A stretch of 64,000 nt of DNA from Pseudomonas furukawaii (GTDB lineage: Bacteria; Pseudomonadota; Gammaproteobacteria; Pseudomonadales; Pseudomonadaceae), in NCBI RefSeq assembly GCF_002355475.1, contig NZ_AP014862.1:4030001-4094000 (forward strand), in the 5' to 3' direction. Positions 9,014 through 18,902 of this stretch are shown in pieces (the first letter of the stretch is position 1; each line of letters opens with the position of its first letter). Both the position numbers and the translations under genes were made by a program. The notes under the pieces were generated by a model. That model worked only from the letters and a program-made list of their open reading frames with translations, had not been told where the DNA came from and made no database searches.

Positions 9014-10237
9014 TCAGCGCAGGAGCTTGCTGTCCAGCACGTCCGAGGCGCCGCCCATGAGGTTTTCGCTGATCTCGATGAAATCCCGGGTGCTGGCCTT
9101 GTCCAGGCGCATCAGGGCGCGGGTGACGTCGTCCATGGAGTGCTTGCCGTCGGTGCGCAGGCGGATTTCCTTGTCCAGGTCCTGCATCAGCAGGACGGCG
9201 CGGGCGGTCACCGGGCCGGTGGCGTGCTCGCCACGCAGGCTGTCCACCTTGCGGCTCCACTGGCGCAGATGCTTGCGGACGGACTCGTAGCGGTCGTCGC
9301 CCAGGCCACCGGAGCGTCGCAACAGCTCGATGGCGTAGTACTCGGCGACGCCTTCGGTGATCCAGTCGCTGCGATCGGTGTCGTCGATGCGACTGAGCAC
9401 ATGGACCAGCTCATGGACCAGCGAACTGGTGCCGTTCTCGCTGACCAGCGGGCGCGCCGAATGCATGAAGAGGGAGTTGGGGCCGGACAACCCGCCCCGC
9501 CACATGGGGTCGTTGGCCCCGACGATGAGCAGCTTGCCCGGCTCGCGGGGGAAGACTTCGCGGGCATAGGGCCAGATGTAGGTCATCAGGGTGAGGATAT
9601 CCATGCGCCGCATCTGCTCGCCCACCGGCGCGCTGACGGTAATGTCGGTGTTACCCAGGGTGGCGCGGCGGCTGCCCAGCTTGCCGGCGATGATCCAGCC
9701 GGTGGGGCGATCGAACAGGCGCTCGGGGTTGTCGATGCGGAAGCGATTCTTGCCGACCCGGGTCCAGCCGGTCTCCACCGACTTCCAGTCCTTGGGCAGC
9801 TCGAACTCCAGACGCGATACCAGCTCGGTGCCATCCACCATGTCGAGGGTCGCTGCGGGCACCAGGTCGTCCCCCCGCAACAGGGCCCAGTCCGGGGTCA
9901 TGCGGGCATCGAAACGGCCGTCCCCACGCGGATGGCTGATGCGCACCCTGTAGGTCAGGCTGGCCTTGCCCTCGCCCGGCACCCAGGTGCCGTGGCCGGG
10001 GTCGTCCTGGTTCCAGCCACCGCTGGACTCGAAGTCGCTGTAGTAGCCCTTGTCGCCCAGGTTGAAGCGCAGGCTGCGGACGCTGTCGCCCTTCTCCAGC
10101 ACCAGGCTGACCTCGGCCTGGTCGCTCTCGGGCAGGAAACGCACCCGATAGTCGAGATCGACCCGCTTGGCGGCCCATAGCGGGGCGCTCAGGGTCAGCA
10201 GGAGGGCAGACAGCAGCAGCGGGGGACGGGCGAACAT
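9014..10237 (-). CDS. Secreted gluzincin-type metallopeptidase-like protein
   Basis: The 407-residue product starts with a signal peptide (SALLLTLSAPLWA, cleaved near residue 23). A zinc-peptidase motif HELVH lies near residue 275, and a third ligand candidate sits in ITEGVAEYY about 25 residues later. This HExxH-plus-downstream-Glu layout is that of M1/M61-type gluzincins. The N-terminal half looks like a beta-sandwich region. Substrate is unknown; it is probably periplasmic. Confidence 0.75.
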   Translation of the reverse strand: MFARPPLLLSALLLTLSAPLWAAKRVDLDYRVRFLPESDQAEVSLVLEKGDSVRSLRFNLGDKGYYSDFESSGGWNQDDPGHGTWVPGEGKASLTYRVRISHPRGDGRFDARMTPDWALLRGDDLVPAATLDMVDGTELVSRLEFELPKDWKSVETGWTRVGKNRFRIDNPERLFDRPTGWIIAGKLGSRRATLGNTDITVSAPVGEQMRRMDILTLMTYIWPYAREVFPREPGKLLIVGANDPMWRGGLSGPNSLFMHSARPLVSENGTSSLVHELVHVLSRIDDTDRSDWITEGVAEYYAIELLRRSGGLGDDRYESVRKHLRQWSRKVDSLRGEHATGPVTARAVLLMQDLDKEIRLRTDGKHSMDDVTRALMRLDKASTRDFIEISENLMGGASDVLDSKLLR

Positions 10238-10312
10238 GGATGGTGGCTTCCTTGGTGGGGCGGGGTCAGTCCCTGAGACTCGATCAGACGGCGTTTTGAT
10301 CCCGGAGCCGTC

Positions 10313-10762
10313 TCATCCCGCGCGAAAAATCAGGTAATCCTCCCAGTCGTCCTCGGCCACGCTGTTCTCGCTGAGCATGCGGCCGGACTGGGAGATGCCC
10401 GCCTTGTGTACCGCTTCCGGGTCGTTGCAGACGAGGTGGTGCCAGGGCGGCAGGTCCTTGCCCTCGGCCACCAGGCGATAGCCGCAGGTGGGCGGCAGCC
10501 AGCGGAACTCGTCGGCCTGCGCCGGCGTGAGCTGGATGCAGTCGGCGACGAACTGGCGGCGGTTGGCGTAGTCGGTGCAACGGCAGGTCTTGAGGTCCAG
10601 CAGCTTGCAGGCGATGCGCGTGTAGTAGACGGCGCCGTCGTCCTCGTCCTCGAGTTTCTGCAGGCAGCAGAGGCCGCAGCCATCGCAGAGGGATTCCCAT
10701 TCCTCCTGATCGAGCTGATCGAGGGTCTTGCGCTTCCAGAAGGGTTCGACTTTGGCGGCCAT
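10313..10762 (-). CDS. ycgN: YcgN / UPF0260 cysteine-cluster protein
   Basis: The 149-residue product carries the [10 protein letters not shown] cysteine cluster near residue 27 and further cysteines, as in the zinc- or iron-chelating YkgJ/YcgN family. Function is not established. In Pseudomonas this gene commonly lies near ycgL and rnd, as here. Confidence 0.9.
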   Translation of the reverse strand: MAAKVEPFWKRKTLDQLDQEEWESLCDGCGLCCLQKLEDEDDGAVYYTRIACKLLDLKTCRCTDYANRRQFVADCIQLTPAQADEFRWLPPTCGYRLVAEGKDLPPWHHLVCNDPEAVHKAGISQSGRMLSENSVAEDDWEDYLIFRAG

Positions 10763-10855
10763 GGTGTATGAGGGGCTGGTTCGGGGGCGCGTAGTCTAGT
10801 CGGGTCGGGGGTACTGGCCAAGCATAGCTGACCGCCGGAGGACACGGGGGCGGAC

Positions 10856-11785
10856 TCAGTAGCCCCGCTCGAAACTCACCCAGCCCCGCAAGGGCTTGCC
10901 GCTGCGATAGCGTTCGAGGTTGTCGAGGAACAGCGCAACCATGGCGCTGGGCAGCGTCGGCGCCGAACTGTGGCCGGTGACCAGCAGGTTGGGGGCGCTC
11001 CAGAAGGGGTGCCAGGCCGGCAGCGGCTCTTCCCGGCAGACGTCGATCACCGCGCCGGCCAGTTGTCCGGCCGCGAGCGCCGCCACCAGGTCCTGGTCCA
11101 CCACCGCCACGCCGCGCCCGGCATTGATGAACAGCGCCGTCGGGCGCATGCAGGCGAACAGTGCAGCGTCATAGACATCGCGGGTGGCCGGCGTATCCGG
11201 CAGCAGGTTGACCACGCAATCCGCCCAGGCCATCTGTTCGGCCAGGCACTCCATGCCGAATACCCGCTCGAAGGGCTCCAGCGGCCGGGGCGCGCGGGCG
11301 ATGCCGTGGAGTTCGACACCGAAGGGATCGAGGAAGCCCGCCACGCTCTGGCCGATATCCCCGGCGCCCACCACCAGCACCCGCTTGCCCGCCAGGCTGT
11401 GGGGCAGGCGGTTGTCCCAGCGCCGCTCGGCCTGGGCCGCGACCCGCTCCAGCAGGCGGCGCTGATGGGCCAGCAGGTAGGTGAGCACGTACTCGGCCAT
11501 GACCTGGCCGAAGATGCCCACGGCGCGGGTCAAGGGGTAGTCATGGGGCAGGTCGGCGGCCAGCAGCGGGGTGATGCCCGCCCAGGTGGACTGCATCCAC
11601 GCGGGCTTGCATCCCTGGCGCAGCAGTTCCGCCATGATCACCGGTTCGCCAAGCCAGATCGGGCATACCGCCGCAGCCTCCCGCAGCGCCGCCGCGTCGG
11701 CGCCGCCATGCAGTTGCAGACCGGGCTGGCTGCGCAGCAGGTCGCTGTAGAGGGCGAACTCCTCTTCCGCGATCAGGATGTTCAT
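10856..11785 (-). CDS. D-isomer 2-hydroxyacid dehydrogenase, NAD(P)-binding
   Basis: The 309-residue protein has the GAGDIG nucleotide-binding motif near residue 140 and the catalytic set of the family: Arg in NAGRG, Glu in CREEP and His in GHSSAP. The likely reaction is reduction of a 2-keto acid such as glyoxylate or hydroxypyruvate. Its start codon overlaps the ycgL stop by one base (TGATG), so the two genes are translationally coupled. Confidence 0.9.
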   Translation of the reverse strand: MNILIAEEEFALYSDLLRSQPGLQLHGGADAAALREAAAVCPIWLGEPVIMAELLRQGCKPAWMQSTWAGITPLLAADLPHDYPLTRAVGIFGQVMAEYVLTYLLAHQRRLLERVAAQAERRWDNRLPHSLAGKRVLVVGAGDIGQSVAGFLDPFGVELHGIARAPRPLEPFERVFGMECLAEQMAWADCVVNLLPDTPATRDVYDAALFACMRPTALFINAGRGVAVVDQDLVAALAAGQLAGAVIDVCREEPLPAWHPFWSAPNLLVTGHSSAPTLPSAMVALFLDNLERYRSGKPLRGWVSFERGY

Positions 11786-12078
11786 CAGATGGGGTCGTTC
11801 ATCCGCAACAGCTCTTCCGGCAGGTGCTCGATGTACTCCTCCTCCCCCGGCGGCATCTGCAGGTGGAAGCCCTGCTTCTCGATGTTCTCCAGGACTTTCC
11901 CGATGTCTTCCCGAGCCAGCTTGCGCTCGGGCGTGAGCACCAGGTCGAAGCTGTGCTGCGCCGGACCGAAGGCGCCCAGCAGGGCCTCGGGCACGCGAGA
12001 CAGGGCCTCGCGCTTGTCGACGTAGAGGTACATCTCGTTCTTGCGCAGGCTTTTGTAGATGGAGCAGATACGTTTCAT
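11785..12078 (-). CDS. ycgL: YcgL-domain protein
   Basis: The 97-residue product starts [20 protein letters not shown] and ends in a short acidic helical region, matching YcgL in size and sequence character. Function is unknown. It lies between rnd upstream and the hydroxyacid dehydrogenase gene downstream, with which it overlaps by one base. Confidence 0.9.
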   Translation of the reverse strand: MKRICSIYKSLRKNEMYLYVDKREALSRVPEALLGAFGPAQHSFDLVLTPERKLAREDIGKVLENIEKQGFHLQMPPGEEEYIEHLPEELLRMNDPI

Positions 12079-12134
12079 GGTCGGACTCGTGGGGCGTGCC
12101 GCGCCAATGGGCGCGGCGGGTGGTTCTTCGGCAC

Positions 12135-13250
12135 TCAGGCCAGGGCGTCCAGCAGGGCCTGGCCCATCAGCTCGCGGCGCCAGCCACGCAGGCCGTCGGG
12201 CAGGCTGTAGGGGCCGTTGGGGAAGCCGCTTTTCAGCAGGGCTTCCAGGTGCTTCTTGCGCAGCATCAGCTCGGGCGCCATGCCCAGGCGCTCGGCTTCG
12301 GCCTGGCCGATGGCACGGAGCTGCTTCAACAGCGGCGCGGCCTCCGGCGGCAGGGGATCGGGCAGCGCCTCGGGCCAGCTCTCCGGCGGCGTGGCGGCGG
12401 CCTCGCGGATCAAGTTAAGCAGGGTATTGCCGTCCTGGCGCACGGTGCGGGGGTGCATGTCGTCGATTCGCGCCAGGGACACCAGGTTGTCCGGCTGGAA
12501 TCGCGCCAGGGGCCACAGGCTGTGCTCCCGAAGGATGCGGTTGCGCGGCTGGTCACGCAGGCGGGCCTCGGTCTCGCGCCAGGCGTAGAGCACCCGCAGC
12601 ACGGCCAGTTGGTTACGGGTGAGTTTCCAGCCCAGCTTGGCCTCGCGGTAGAGCTCGTCCGGCAGCACCTCACGACGCAGGTTGGCGACCATTTCGGCGC
12701 CGTCTTCCAGCACCCAGGCGCGTTTCGGTTCGGTCAGCCGCGACTCCAGGGCGACATAGAGTTCCGCCAGGTGCTGCACGTCCTCGGCGGCATAACGCAC
12801 CTGCATCTCGGTCAAGGGTCGCTGCAGCCAGTCGGAACGGGTCTCGTCCTTGGGCAGCTCGATGCCGAGCACTGCCTGCACCAGACGCGAATAGCCCATG
12901 GAGTAGCCGATGCCCAGGTAGCCTGCGGCCAGCTGGGTGTCCAGCAGCGGCTGGGGCAGCGCGCCGGTCAGGCGCTGGAAGACTTCCAGGTCCTCGCTGC
13001 ACGCGTGCAGGACCTTGAGCACGGCACGATCCTCCAACAGCTCGGCGAAGGGCGTCCAGTCACCGATCAGCAGCGGGTCGATGACGAAGGCACGCTCACC
13101 ATCCCCCACCTGCACCAGGCCGGCCTTGGGGTAGAAGGTGTCGACCCGCATGAACTCGGTGTCCAGGGCTACGAAGGGCAGGCGCCGCCATTCGGTGCAG
13201 TGTCGAGCCAGCGCGGCGTCGTCGCGGATCCAGATAATGTCGATGGCCAC
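12135..13250 (-). CDS. rnd: Ribonuclease D
   Basis: The 371-residue product has the DEDD exonuclease motifs: D30 and E32 in ALDTEF, an Asp in ACSEDLEVF, and YAAEDVQHL for motif III, followed by HRDC-type helical domains. RNase D trims 3' ends of tRNA and other small RNAs. The length fits the family. It is first in the rnd-ycgL-dehydrogenase set on the reverse strand. Confidence 0.95.
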   Translation of the reverse strand: MAIDIIWIRDDAALARHCTEWRRLPFVALDTEFMRVDTFYPKAGLVQVGDGERAFVIDPLLIGDWTPFAELLEDRAVLKVLHACSEDLEVFQRLTGALPQPLLDTQLAAGYLGIGYSMGYSRLVQAVLGIELPKDETRSDWLQRPLTEMQVRYAAEDVQHLAELYVALESRLTEPKRAWVLEDGAEMVANLRREVLPDELYREAKLGWKLTRNQLAVLRVLYAWRETEARLRDQPRNRILREHSLWPLARFQPDNLVSLARIDDMHPRTVRQDGNTLLNLIREAAATPPESWPEALPDPLPPEAAPLLKQLRAIGQAEAERLGMAPELMLRKKHLEALLKSGFPNGPYSLPDGLRGWRRELMGQALLDALA

Positions 13251-13358
13251 AGGGCTCTCCTTGAATCAGTGGCGCGCAGTATATACGGGCGGGACCCGGG
13301 CATCGCGCCTTCCCGCGCTCCCGCCCCGTGACGGCCGACGTCCGGGGCGGGGCGACGC

Positions 13359-14213
13359 CTAGGCGAGCTCGGTGCGCAGGCGCTCGCGCAGGGCTTCCGA
13401 GCTGGGCAGCATGGGGGCGCGCAGTTCGTCGCGGATCAGCCCCCGCATCGCCAGCAGGGTCTTCACCGGCGCCGGGTTGGGCTCGGCGAAGGCCAGGCGC
13501 AACAAGGGCTGCAGCGATCGGAAGATCGCCCGCGCCGCCTCCAGGTCCCCGGCGGTCACCCGTTCCACCAGCGCTGCGAAGTCGCGGGTGCGGATATGCG
13601 AAGCCGCCGAAATGGCGCCGCTGCCGCCCAGGCAGAGGGTGCTGAGGATCTGGTTGTCCTCGCCGGTCAGCACGTCCAGTTGGCCGTCGGCGATCAGCGC
13701 CTGGGTCACCTCGGCATTGCCGCCGCAGTCCTTGATGGCCCGGATGCGCGGGTGGCGCGCCAGTCGCCGCAGGGTTTCCAGCTCCAGGCGAACGCCGGTG
13801 CGGTAGGGAATGTCGTAGAGGATCACCGGCACGCTGGCGGCGTCGGCAATGGTTTCGAACCAGGCCAGCAGGCCCGCCTGGGACGGCCGGATGTAATAAG
13901 GAGCGGGCACCAACAGGCCGGCGACGGGGCGGCGCTGCACCTCGGCCTGGAAGGCCAGCAGCTCCGCCAGGTTGTTGCCGGCCAGGCCCATCACCAGGCG
14001 CTCGCCGGGGATGTCCTCGAGCAGCGCGTCGAGCACCGCCAGTTGCTCGGCCTTGGACAGCGCGGCGGCCTCGCCGGTGGTGCCGCAGACCACCAGCCCG
14101 GCGGCGCCCTCATCCAGCAGGTGGCGTGCCAGGTGGCGCAGGGCGGGAAAATCGACGGCTCCGTCGTTGAAGGGGGTTACCAGGGCAACCCAGATACCGG
14201 AAAACACAGGCAT
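13359..14213 (-). CDS. DapA-family (beta/alpha)8 aldolase
   Basis: The 284-residue protein has the class I aldolase features of this family: GTTGEA near residue 46, YDIPYRTG with the catalytic tyrosine near 135, and a Schiff-base lysine in RAIKDCGG near 162. Typical DapA condenses pyruvate with aspartate semialdehyde, but the family also contains sialate and keto-acid aldolases. It is outside any lysine gene context, so the exact substrate stays open. Confidence 0.88.
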   Translation of the reverse strand: MPVFSGIWVALVTPFNDGAVDFPALRHLARHLLDEGAAGLVVCGTTGEAAALSKAEQLAVLDALLEDIPGERLVMGLAGNNLAELLAFQAEVQRRPVAGLLVPAPYYIRPSQAGLLAWFETIADAASVPVILYDIPYRTGVRLELETLRRLARHPRIRAIKDCGGNAEVTQALIADGQLDVLTGEDNQILSTLCLGGSGAISAASHIRTRDFAALVERVTAGDLEAARAIFRSLQPLLRLAFAEPNPAPVKTLLAMRGLIRDELRAPMLPSSEALRERLRTELA

Positions 14214-14342
14214 TGCAGAACTCCTTGGCTGACCGTCAGTGTCGCCGTCGGAGGGATGCAGGGAGGGAGTGTTCGAGGGGGGATCGACCCGGGTTCGCGT
14301 CCACTGTCCTGTCAGCCCATCTGACGGGACAGCGCGCCCCGA

Positions 14343-14447
14343 TCAAATGAGCGGCTGTTTCTTCGATTTACCCGCGGCAACGCCATGGGCCGACGCCTGG
14401 GCCGGGAGGGCCAGGGCGAAAGCGGCGATGAAGGCGATGGCGGGCAT
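14343..14447 (-). CDS. Possible small exported peptide
   Basis: A 34-residue frame starting MPAIAFIAAFALALPAQASA looks like a signal peptide followed by a short basic tail. The ribosome binding site is weak. It is the only gene-like feature in the 412-base gap at 14214-14625; it may be chance. Confidence 0.3.
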   Translation of the reverse strand: MPAIAFIAAFALALPAQASAHGVAAGKSKKQPLI

Positions 14448-14625
14448 GGAATGGCTCGGTGGCAGGCGAAACGAGTCCGGATACTGCGCAAGCCGCCGGG
14501 GGGCTGTCAACCACGGCCTGCATGACAATCTGACACCCATCCCTGGCGCGGTGCCTGAACGGCTGCTAAAAAGCCCGCGCCGGACGCGCTCGTCCGGCCA
14601 TCACCTCACACAGGGAATCTAGAAG

Positions 14626-15687
14626 ATGAAGAAGCTGCTGGGCCTGGTCGCCCTGCTGATCGCCGCCCTGGCGGTCTACCTCGCCGTCACCCCTTCCCCC
14701 ATCGATCCACTGGCCTGGGAAGCCCCGAAGGCGCCCACGATGATCGGCGTGATGGAGCCCAACGACACCCTGATGAAGGCCGAACTCATCGCCCAGGGAC
14801 AGGTGCATGGGCCGGAAGACACCGCCGTCGATGCCCAGGGCCGCGTCTATGCCGGCCTGCATGACGGCCGTGTGGTGCGCATCGGCGCCGATGGCCAGGT
14901 GCAGACCTTCGCCGAGACCGGCGGCCGCCCCCTGGGCATGGACTTCGACGCCGCCGGCAACCTGATCCTTGCCGATGCCTACAAGGGCCTGCTGAAGATC
15001 GACCCGCAGGGCCGGATCAGCGTGCTCGCCACCGAAGCCGATGGCGTGCCCTTCCGCTTCACCGACGACCTGGACATCGCCCGCGATGGCCGCATCTACT
15101 TCACCGATGCCTCGAGCCGGTTCGAACAGCCCGACTACCTGCTGGACCTGCTGGAAGCCCGCCCCCACGGCCGCCTGCTGCGCTACGACCCGGCCAGCGG
15201 CAAGACCGAGGTGCTGCTCAAGGACCTCTATTTCGCCAACGGCGTGGCGCTGTCGGCCAAGGAAGACTTCGTCCTGGTGAACGAGACCTACCGCTACCGC
15301 ATCACCCGCTACTGGCTGAGCGGCGAGAAAGCCGGCACCCATGAGGTGTTCATCGACAACCTGCCGGGCCTGCCGGACAACCTGCAGGGCGATCGCCAGG
15401 GCAGCTTCTGGGTCGCCCTGCCCTCCCCGCGCAAGGCCGACGCCGACCTGCTGCACACCCTGCCCTGGGTGAAAGCGCAGCTGGCCAAGCTGCCGCGCCT
15501 GTTCTGGCCCAAGCCGGTGCCTTATGGGCTGGCGATCCAGCTGAACGAGAACGGCGAGATCATCCGCAGCCTGCACGACACCAGCGGCACCCACCTGCGC
15601 ATGGTCACCTCGGTGAAACCGGTGGGCGACAGCCTGTACTTCGGCAGCCTGGACAACGACCGCATCGGCAAGCTGACGCTCCACTGA
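14626..15687 (+). CDS. SMP-30/strictosidine synthase-like beta-propeller protein
   Basis: The 353-residue product starts with a membrane-anchor or signal segment (MKKLLGLVALLIAALAVYL). The body has repeated sheet-like motifs such as GPEDTAVDAQGRVYAG, LGMDFDAAGNLILAD and FTDDLDIARDGRIYF that fit a six-bladed calcium-binding propeller of the SMP-30/gluconolactonase/strictosidine synthase group. A periplasmic lactonase or hydrolase role is plausible but unproved. A hairpin terminator follows. Confidence 0.85.
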   Translation: MKKLLGLVALLIAALAVYLAVTPSPIDPLAWEAPKAPTMIGVMEPNDTLMKAELIAQGQVHGPEDTAVDAQGRVYAGLHDGRVVRIGADGQVQTFAETGGRPLGMDFDAAGNLILADAYKGLLKIDPQGRISVLATEADGVPFRFTDDLDIARDGRIYFTDASSRFEQPDYLLDLLEARPHGRLLRYDPASGKTEVLLKDLYFANGVALSAKEDFVLVNETYRYRITRYWLSGEKAGTHEVFIDNLPGLPDNLQGDRQGSFWVALPSPRKADADLLHTLPWVKAQLAKLPRLFWPKPVPYGLAIQLNENGEIIRSLHDTSGTHLRMVTSVKPVGDSLYFGSLDNDRIGKLTLH

Positions 15688-15696
15688 GACGCCGGT

Positions 15697-15737
15697 ACGC
15701 GCGGCAGCCCTCCACCCACGGAGGGGCTGCCGCGCGT
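15697..15737. terminator. Long hairpin between convergent genes
   Basis: A near-perfect stem of about 17 pairs, ACGCGCGGCAGCCCTCC with GGAGGGGCTGCCGCGCGT, surrounds a six-base loop. It sits between the SMP-30-like gene and the CoA-transferase gene, so it can serve both. Only a weak T-tract follows on the + side. Confidence 0.6.
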
Positions 15738-15780
15738 CCTTTCACCGATCAACCCGCTCACTCCCTGAAATCCCCCCAGC

Positions 15781-16962
15781 TCAGCCCACTACCCGAGCGG
15801 ACTTCAACGCGGCAATCGCGGCCTCGTCCAGGCCCAGTTCCCTGAGCACCTCCATCGTATGGCTGCCCAGGGCGCCACCGGCATGGCGAGGCGGCGGCAG
15901 GCCGGCGGAGAACTTGATCGGGCAGGCGATCTGCCGCTGCGGCGCCTGCCCTTCGCGGGGCACCTCCTGCACCAGGCCCCGGGCGCGAATCTGCGGGTGT
16001 TCCACCGCCTCCGAGAGCGGCAGCATGGGCTCGACGCAGGCGTCCAGGCCGGCGAACAGCGCCTGCCATTCGGCGAAGTCGCGCTTCTCGAACTCGATCT
16101 CGATGGCCCGTTTCAGCGCCCGCTGGTCTTCCGCGTTCGGCGACAGCCCCTTGGCCGCCAGCTCGGGACGGCAGATGGCGGCGCAGAAGGGTTCCATGAA
16201 CTGCGGTTCCAGGCTGCCCACCGAGAACCAGCGGCCATCGCGGGTGCGGTAGTAGTCGTAGAAGCTGCCACCGTTCAGCGCCTGGTTCTCCATGTCCGGC
16301 TCCACCCCGGCTCCCAGGTAGCCGGCACCAGCCATGCCGTGCAGGGCGAAGGCGCAGTCGGTCATGCTCACGTCCACCTGTTGCCCCTCCCCCGTCGCCT
16401 GGCGATGGATCACCGCCGCCAGCAGCCCCATCACCCCGTGCAGCGAGCCACCGGCGATATCCGCCAGTTGCACGCCGAGCGGCAGCGGCCCGCTGTCACG
16501 GCGCCCGGTGTAGCTGGCGATGCCGGAAAGGGCCAGGTAGTTGATGTCATGGCCGGCGCGGTCGCGGTAGGGGCCGGTCTGGCCGTAACCGGTGATGGAC
16601 AGGTAGATCAGCCGGGGATTGATGGCCTTCAAGGCCTCGTAACCCAGCCCCAATCGCTCCATCACGCCGGGGCGGAACTGCTCCAGGACGATGTCGTACT
16701 CCTTCACCAGCCGCCCGACGATTTCCACCGCCTCCGGCCGCTTCAGGTCCAGCGCGATGCTGCGCTTGTTGCGGTTCAGGTAGGCGTGGCTGGTGGACTG
16801 GCCCCCATCGTGGGGCGGCAGCAGGCGCACCAGGTCCATCCGGGTGGGCGACTCCACCCGCAGCACCTCAGCGCCCATGTCGGCCAGCAGCAGCGAGGCG
16901 AAGGGACCGGGCAGCAAGGTGGAGAAGTCGAGGATCTTCAGCGAGGACAATGGGCCTTTCAT
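15781..16962 (-). CDS. CaiB/BaiF family (class III) CoA-transferase
   Basis: I chose the ATG giving MKGPLSSLKILDFST because AAGGAG lies just upstream. The 393-residue product has the class III N-terminus (ILDFSTLLPGPFASLLLADMGAEVLRVE) split here over two runs, a conserved NRNKRSIALDLK segment and the GHDINYLALSG segment that holds the active-site aspartate. These enzymes move CoA between carboxylic acids; some relatives are alpha-methylacyl-CoA racemases. Donor and acceptor are not decidable here. Confidence 0.9.
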   Translation of the reverse strand: MKGPLSSLKILDFSTLLPGPFASLLLADMGAEVLRVESPTRMDLVRLLPPHDGGQSTSHAYLNRNKRSIALDLKRPEAVEIVGRLVKEYDIVLEQFRPGVMERLGLGYEALKAINPRLIYLSITGYGQTGPYRDRAGHDINYLALSGIASYTGRRDSGPLPLGVQLADIAGGSLHGVMGLLAAVIHRQATGEGQQVDVSMTDCAFALHGMAGAGYLGAGVEPDMENQALNGGSFYDYYRTRDGRWFSVGSLEPQFMEPFCAAICRPELAAKGLSPNAEDQRALKRAIEIEFEKRDFAEWQALFAGLDACVEPMLPLSEAVEHPQIRARGLVQEVPREGQAPQRQIACPIKFSAGLPPPRHAGGALGSHTMEVLRELGLDEAAIAALKSARVVG

Positions 16963-17196
16963 GGCAGCTCCTTGAGTCGTGCCCCTACAGTGTGAACATT
17001 TTGCGCGCGTCGGCATGAGACAACCCGTCCCGGCGCGCGCTCGACCGGCACGGCATATCCGGGGGCCCGGGTCGTGCCGCAGGTTAGGCGCCGGCCCCGG
17101 CCCACCTCAATGACCCCGGCGCTCAGGGCCCATTGACCCAATCGTTCAGGCCATTGGCCGGCGTCACCCGCCGGCCTCGCCGGCCATTTCGCGGGC

Positions 17197-17226
17197 AAAA
17201 AAAACCCGGCTTCGGGGGCCGGGTTT
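17197..17226 (-). terminator. Rho-independent terminator after dctA
   Basis: On the reverse strand the stem AAACCCGGC / GCCGGGTTT is followed by an unbroken run of T. It lies 45 bases past the dctA stop. The rest of the 309-base gap between dctA and the CoA-transferase gene shows nothing gene-like. Confidence 0.9.
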
Positions 17227-17271
17227 GAGGAACGCTCCTCGCCAGGAGGAGAACGCTGCGGTGCTAGTCGA

Positions 17272-18573
17272 TCATGCGGTGGCCTGCGGAGCGGCGACCG
17301 GCTCTTCGAGGCGCTTGCCGCCCGACGCCAGCTCACGCTGCAGGGTGTCCTCGTCCAGTTGCTTGCACCACTTGGCGACGACGAGGGTGGCGACGCCATT
17401 GCCGATCAGGTTGGTCAGGGCGCGGGCCTCGGACATGAAGCGGTCGATACCCAGGATCAGCGCCAGGCCGGCTACCGGCAGGTGGCCCACGGCGGACAGG
17501 GTGGCGGCCAGGACGATGAAGCCCGAACCGGTGACGCCGGCGGCGCCCTTGGAGGCGACCAGCAGCACGGCCAGCAGGGTGAGCTGGTGGGTGATGTCCA
17601 TCGGGGTGTCGGTGGCCTGGGCGATGAACACGGCCGCCATGGTCAGGTAGATGGAGGTGCCGTCCAGGTTGAAGGAGTAACCGGTGGGGATCACCAGGCC
17701 GACCACGGATTTCTGCGCGCCCAGCTGTTCCATTTTCTTCAGCATGCGCGGCAGGGCGGATTCGGACGAGGAAGTGCCCAGGACGATCAGCAGTTCTTCG
17801 CGGATATAGCGGATCAGGCGCACGACGCTGAAGCCGTGGGCGCGGCAGATGCCGCCCAGGACCACCAGGATGAAGAACAGGCAGGTGATGTAGAAGCACA
17901 GCATCAGTTGGCCGAGCTGCACCAGGGAGCCCACGCCGTACTGGCCGATGGTGAAGGCCATGGCACCGAAGGCACCGATGGGGGCGACCTTCATGATCAT
18001 GTTGATGATGCCGAACATCACGTGGGCGATGCGGTCGATGAACTCCAGCACCGGCTTGCCGTAGTCACCCATGCGCTGCAGGGCGAAGGCGAAGATCACC
18101 GAGAAGAACAGCACCTGGAGGATGTCGCCGTTGGCGAAGGCGCCCACCACGGTGGAGGGGATCACATTGAGCAGGAAGCCGATGGTGCTCTGCTGCTCGC
18201 CGGCGGTGGCGAAGGCGGCGATGCCCTTGGTGTCCAGGGTGGTCGGGTCGATGTGCATGCCGACGCCCGGCTGGACGACATTGACCACCACCAGGCCGAT
18301 GATCAGGGCGATGGTGGAGACGATCTCGAAGTACAGCAGCGCGTAGCCGCCGGTCTTGCCCACCGATTTCATGTCCTGCATGCCGGCGATGCCGCTGACC
18401 ACGGTGCAGAAGATGATGGGCGCGATGGCCATCTTGATGAGTTTGACGAAGCCGTCACCCAGGGGTTTGAGCGCGACGCCGGTCTCCGGATAGAAGTGCC
18501 CCAGCAGGATGCCGACGGCGATGGCGACGATGACCTGGACGTACAGGCTCTTGTAGAACGGTTGGCGGGACAT
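17272..18573 (-). CDS. dctA: C4-dicarboxylate:cation symporter DctA
   Basis: I chose the ATG giving [13 protein letters not shown], the usual DctA start; the frame is open further upstream into the promoter. The 433-residue product has the DAACS features [13 protein letters not shown] and [13 protein letters not shown], with multiple membrane spans. DctA imports succinate, fumarate and malate. A sigma-54-type promoter lies upstream at 18707-18723, matching the known DctBD/RpoN control of dctA genes. Confidence 0.95.
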   Translation of the reverse strand: MSRQPFYKSLYVQVIVAIAVGILLGHFYPETGVALKPLGDGFVKLIKMAIAPIIFCTVVSGIAGMQDMKSVGKTGGYALLYFEIVSTIALIIGLVVVNVVQPGVGMHIDPTTLDTKGIAAFATAGEQQSTIGFLLNVIPSTVVGAFANGDILQVLFFSVIFAFALQRMGDYGKPVLEFIDRIAHVMFGIINMIMKVAPIGAFGAMAFTIGQYGVGSLVQLGQLMLCFYITCLFFILVVLGGICRAHGFSVVRLIRYIREELLIVLGTSSSESALPRMLKKMEQLGAQKSVVGLVIPTGYSFNLDGTSIYLTMAAVFIAQATDTPMDITHQLTLLAVLLVASKGAAGVTGSGFIVLAATLSAVGHLPVAGLALILGIDRFMSEARALTNLIGNGVATLVVAKWCKQLDEDTLQRELASGGKRLEEPVAAPQATA

Positions 18574-18706
18574 GGCAGTGTTCCTTATCAAGTGATCCCG
18601 ACCCGTTTCCTTCCGAAGGCCTGGCGTCACCGTGATCGACGTATCTCCCTCACCAGGAGACTTTTGTTGTTGTGCGGTCCAGTCGAATGGACGGCACTGT
18701 CTCCAT

Positions 18707-18723
18707 AGCAGCCGCTGTGCCAA
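18707..18723 (-). promoter_or_regulatory. Sigma-54 (-24/-12) promoter of dctA
   Basis: On the reverse strand the sequence reads TTGGCACAGCGGCTGCT: GG and GC are separated by exactly ten bases, matching the -24/-12 pattern. It is about 135 bases upstream of the dctA ATG, leaving an untranslated leader of roughly 120 bases. Confidence 0.75.
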
Positions 18724-18750
18724 CTCTTTGAATTAGAATAAATCCTTTAT

Positions 18751-18763
18751 TTTCAATAACTTA
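18751..18763. promoter_or_regulatory. Possible IHF site upstream of the dctA promoter
   Basis: TTTCAATAACTTA fits the IHF consensus WATCAANNNNTTR at all but one position, within an AT-rich stretch (18724-18775). IHF bending between enhancer and sigma-54 promoter is usual. The site is in the divergent gap between dctA and the AraC regulator. Confidence 0.35.
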
Positions 18764-18902
18764 ACAATTAACCCAGGCAGGCGAAGCCACTGTTCCAGGC
18801 GGATATCCGCCAGGTGCCAAGGGGGATTTCCGCCATCCTCGCCCTTGTGGGGCCGGCCAGGCACGCCCTACCATCGGTCTCCCCAACACGGATTTCCCAG
18901 CC

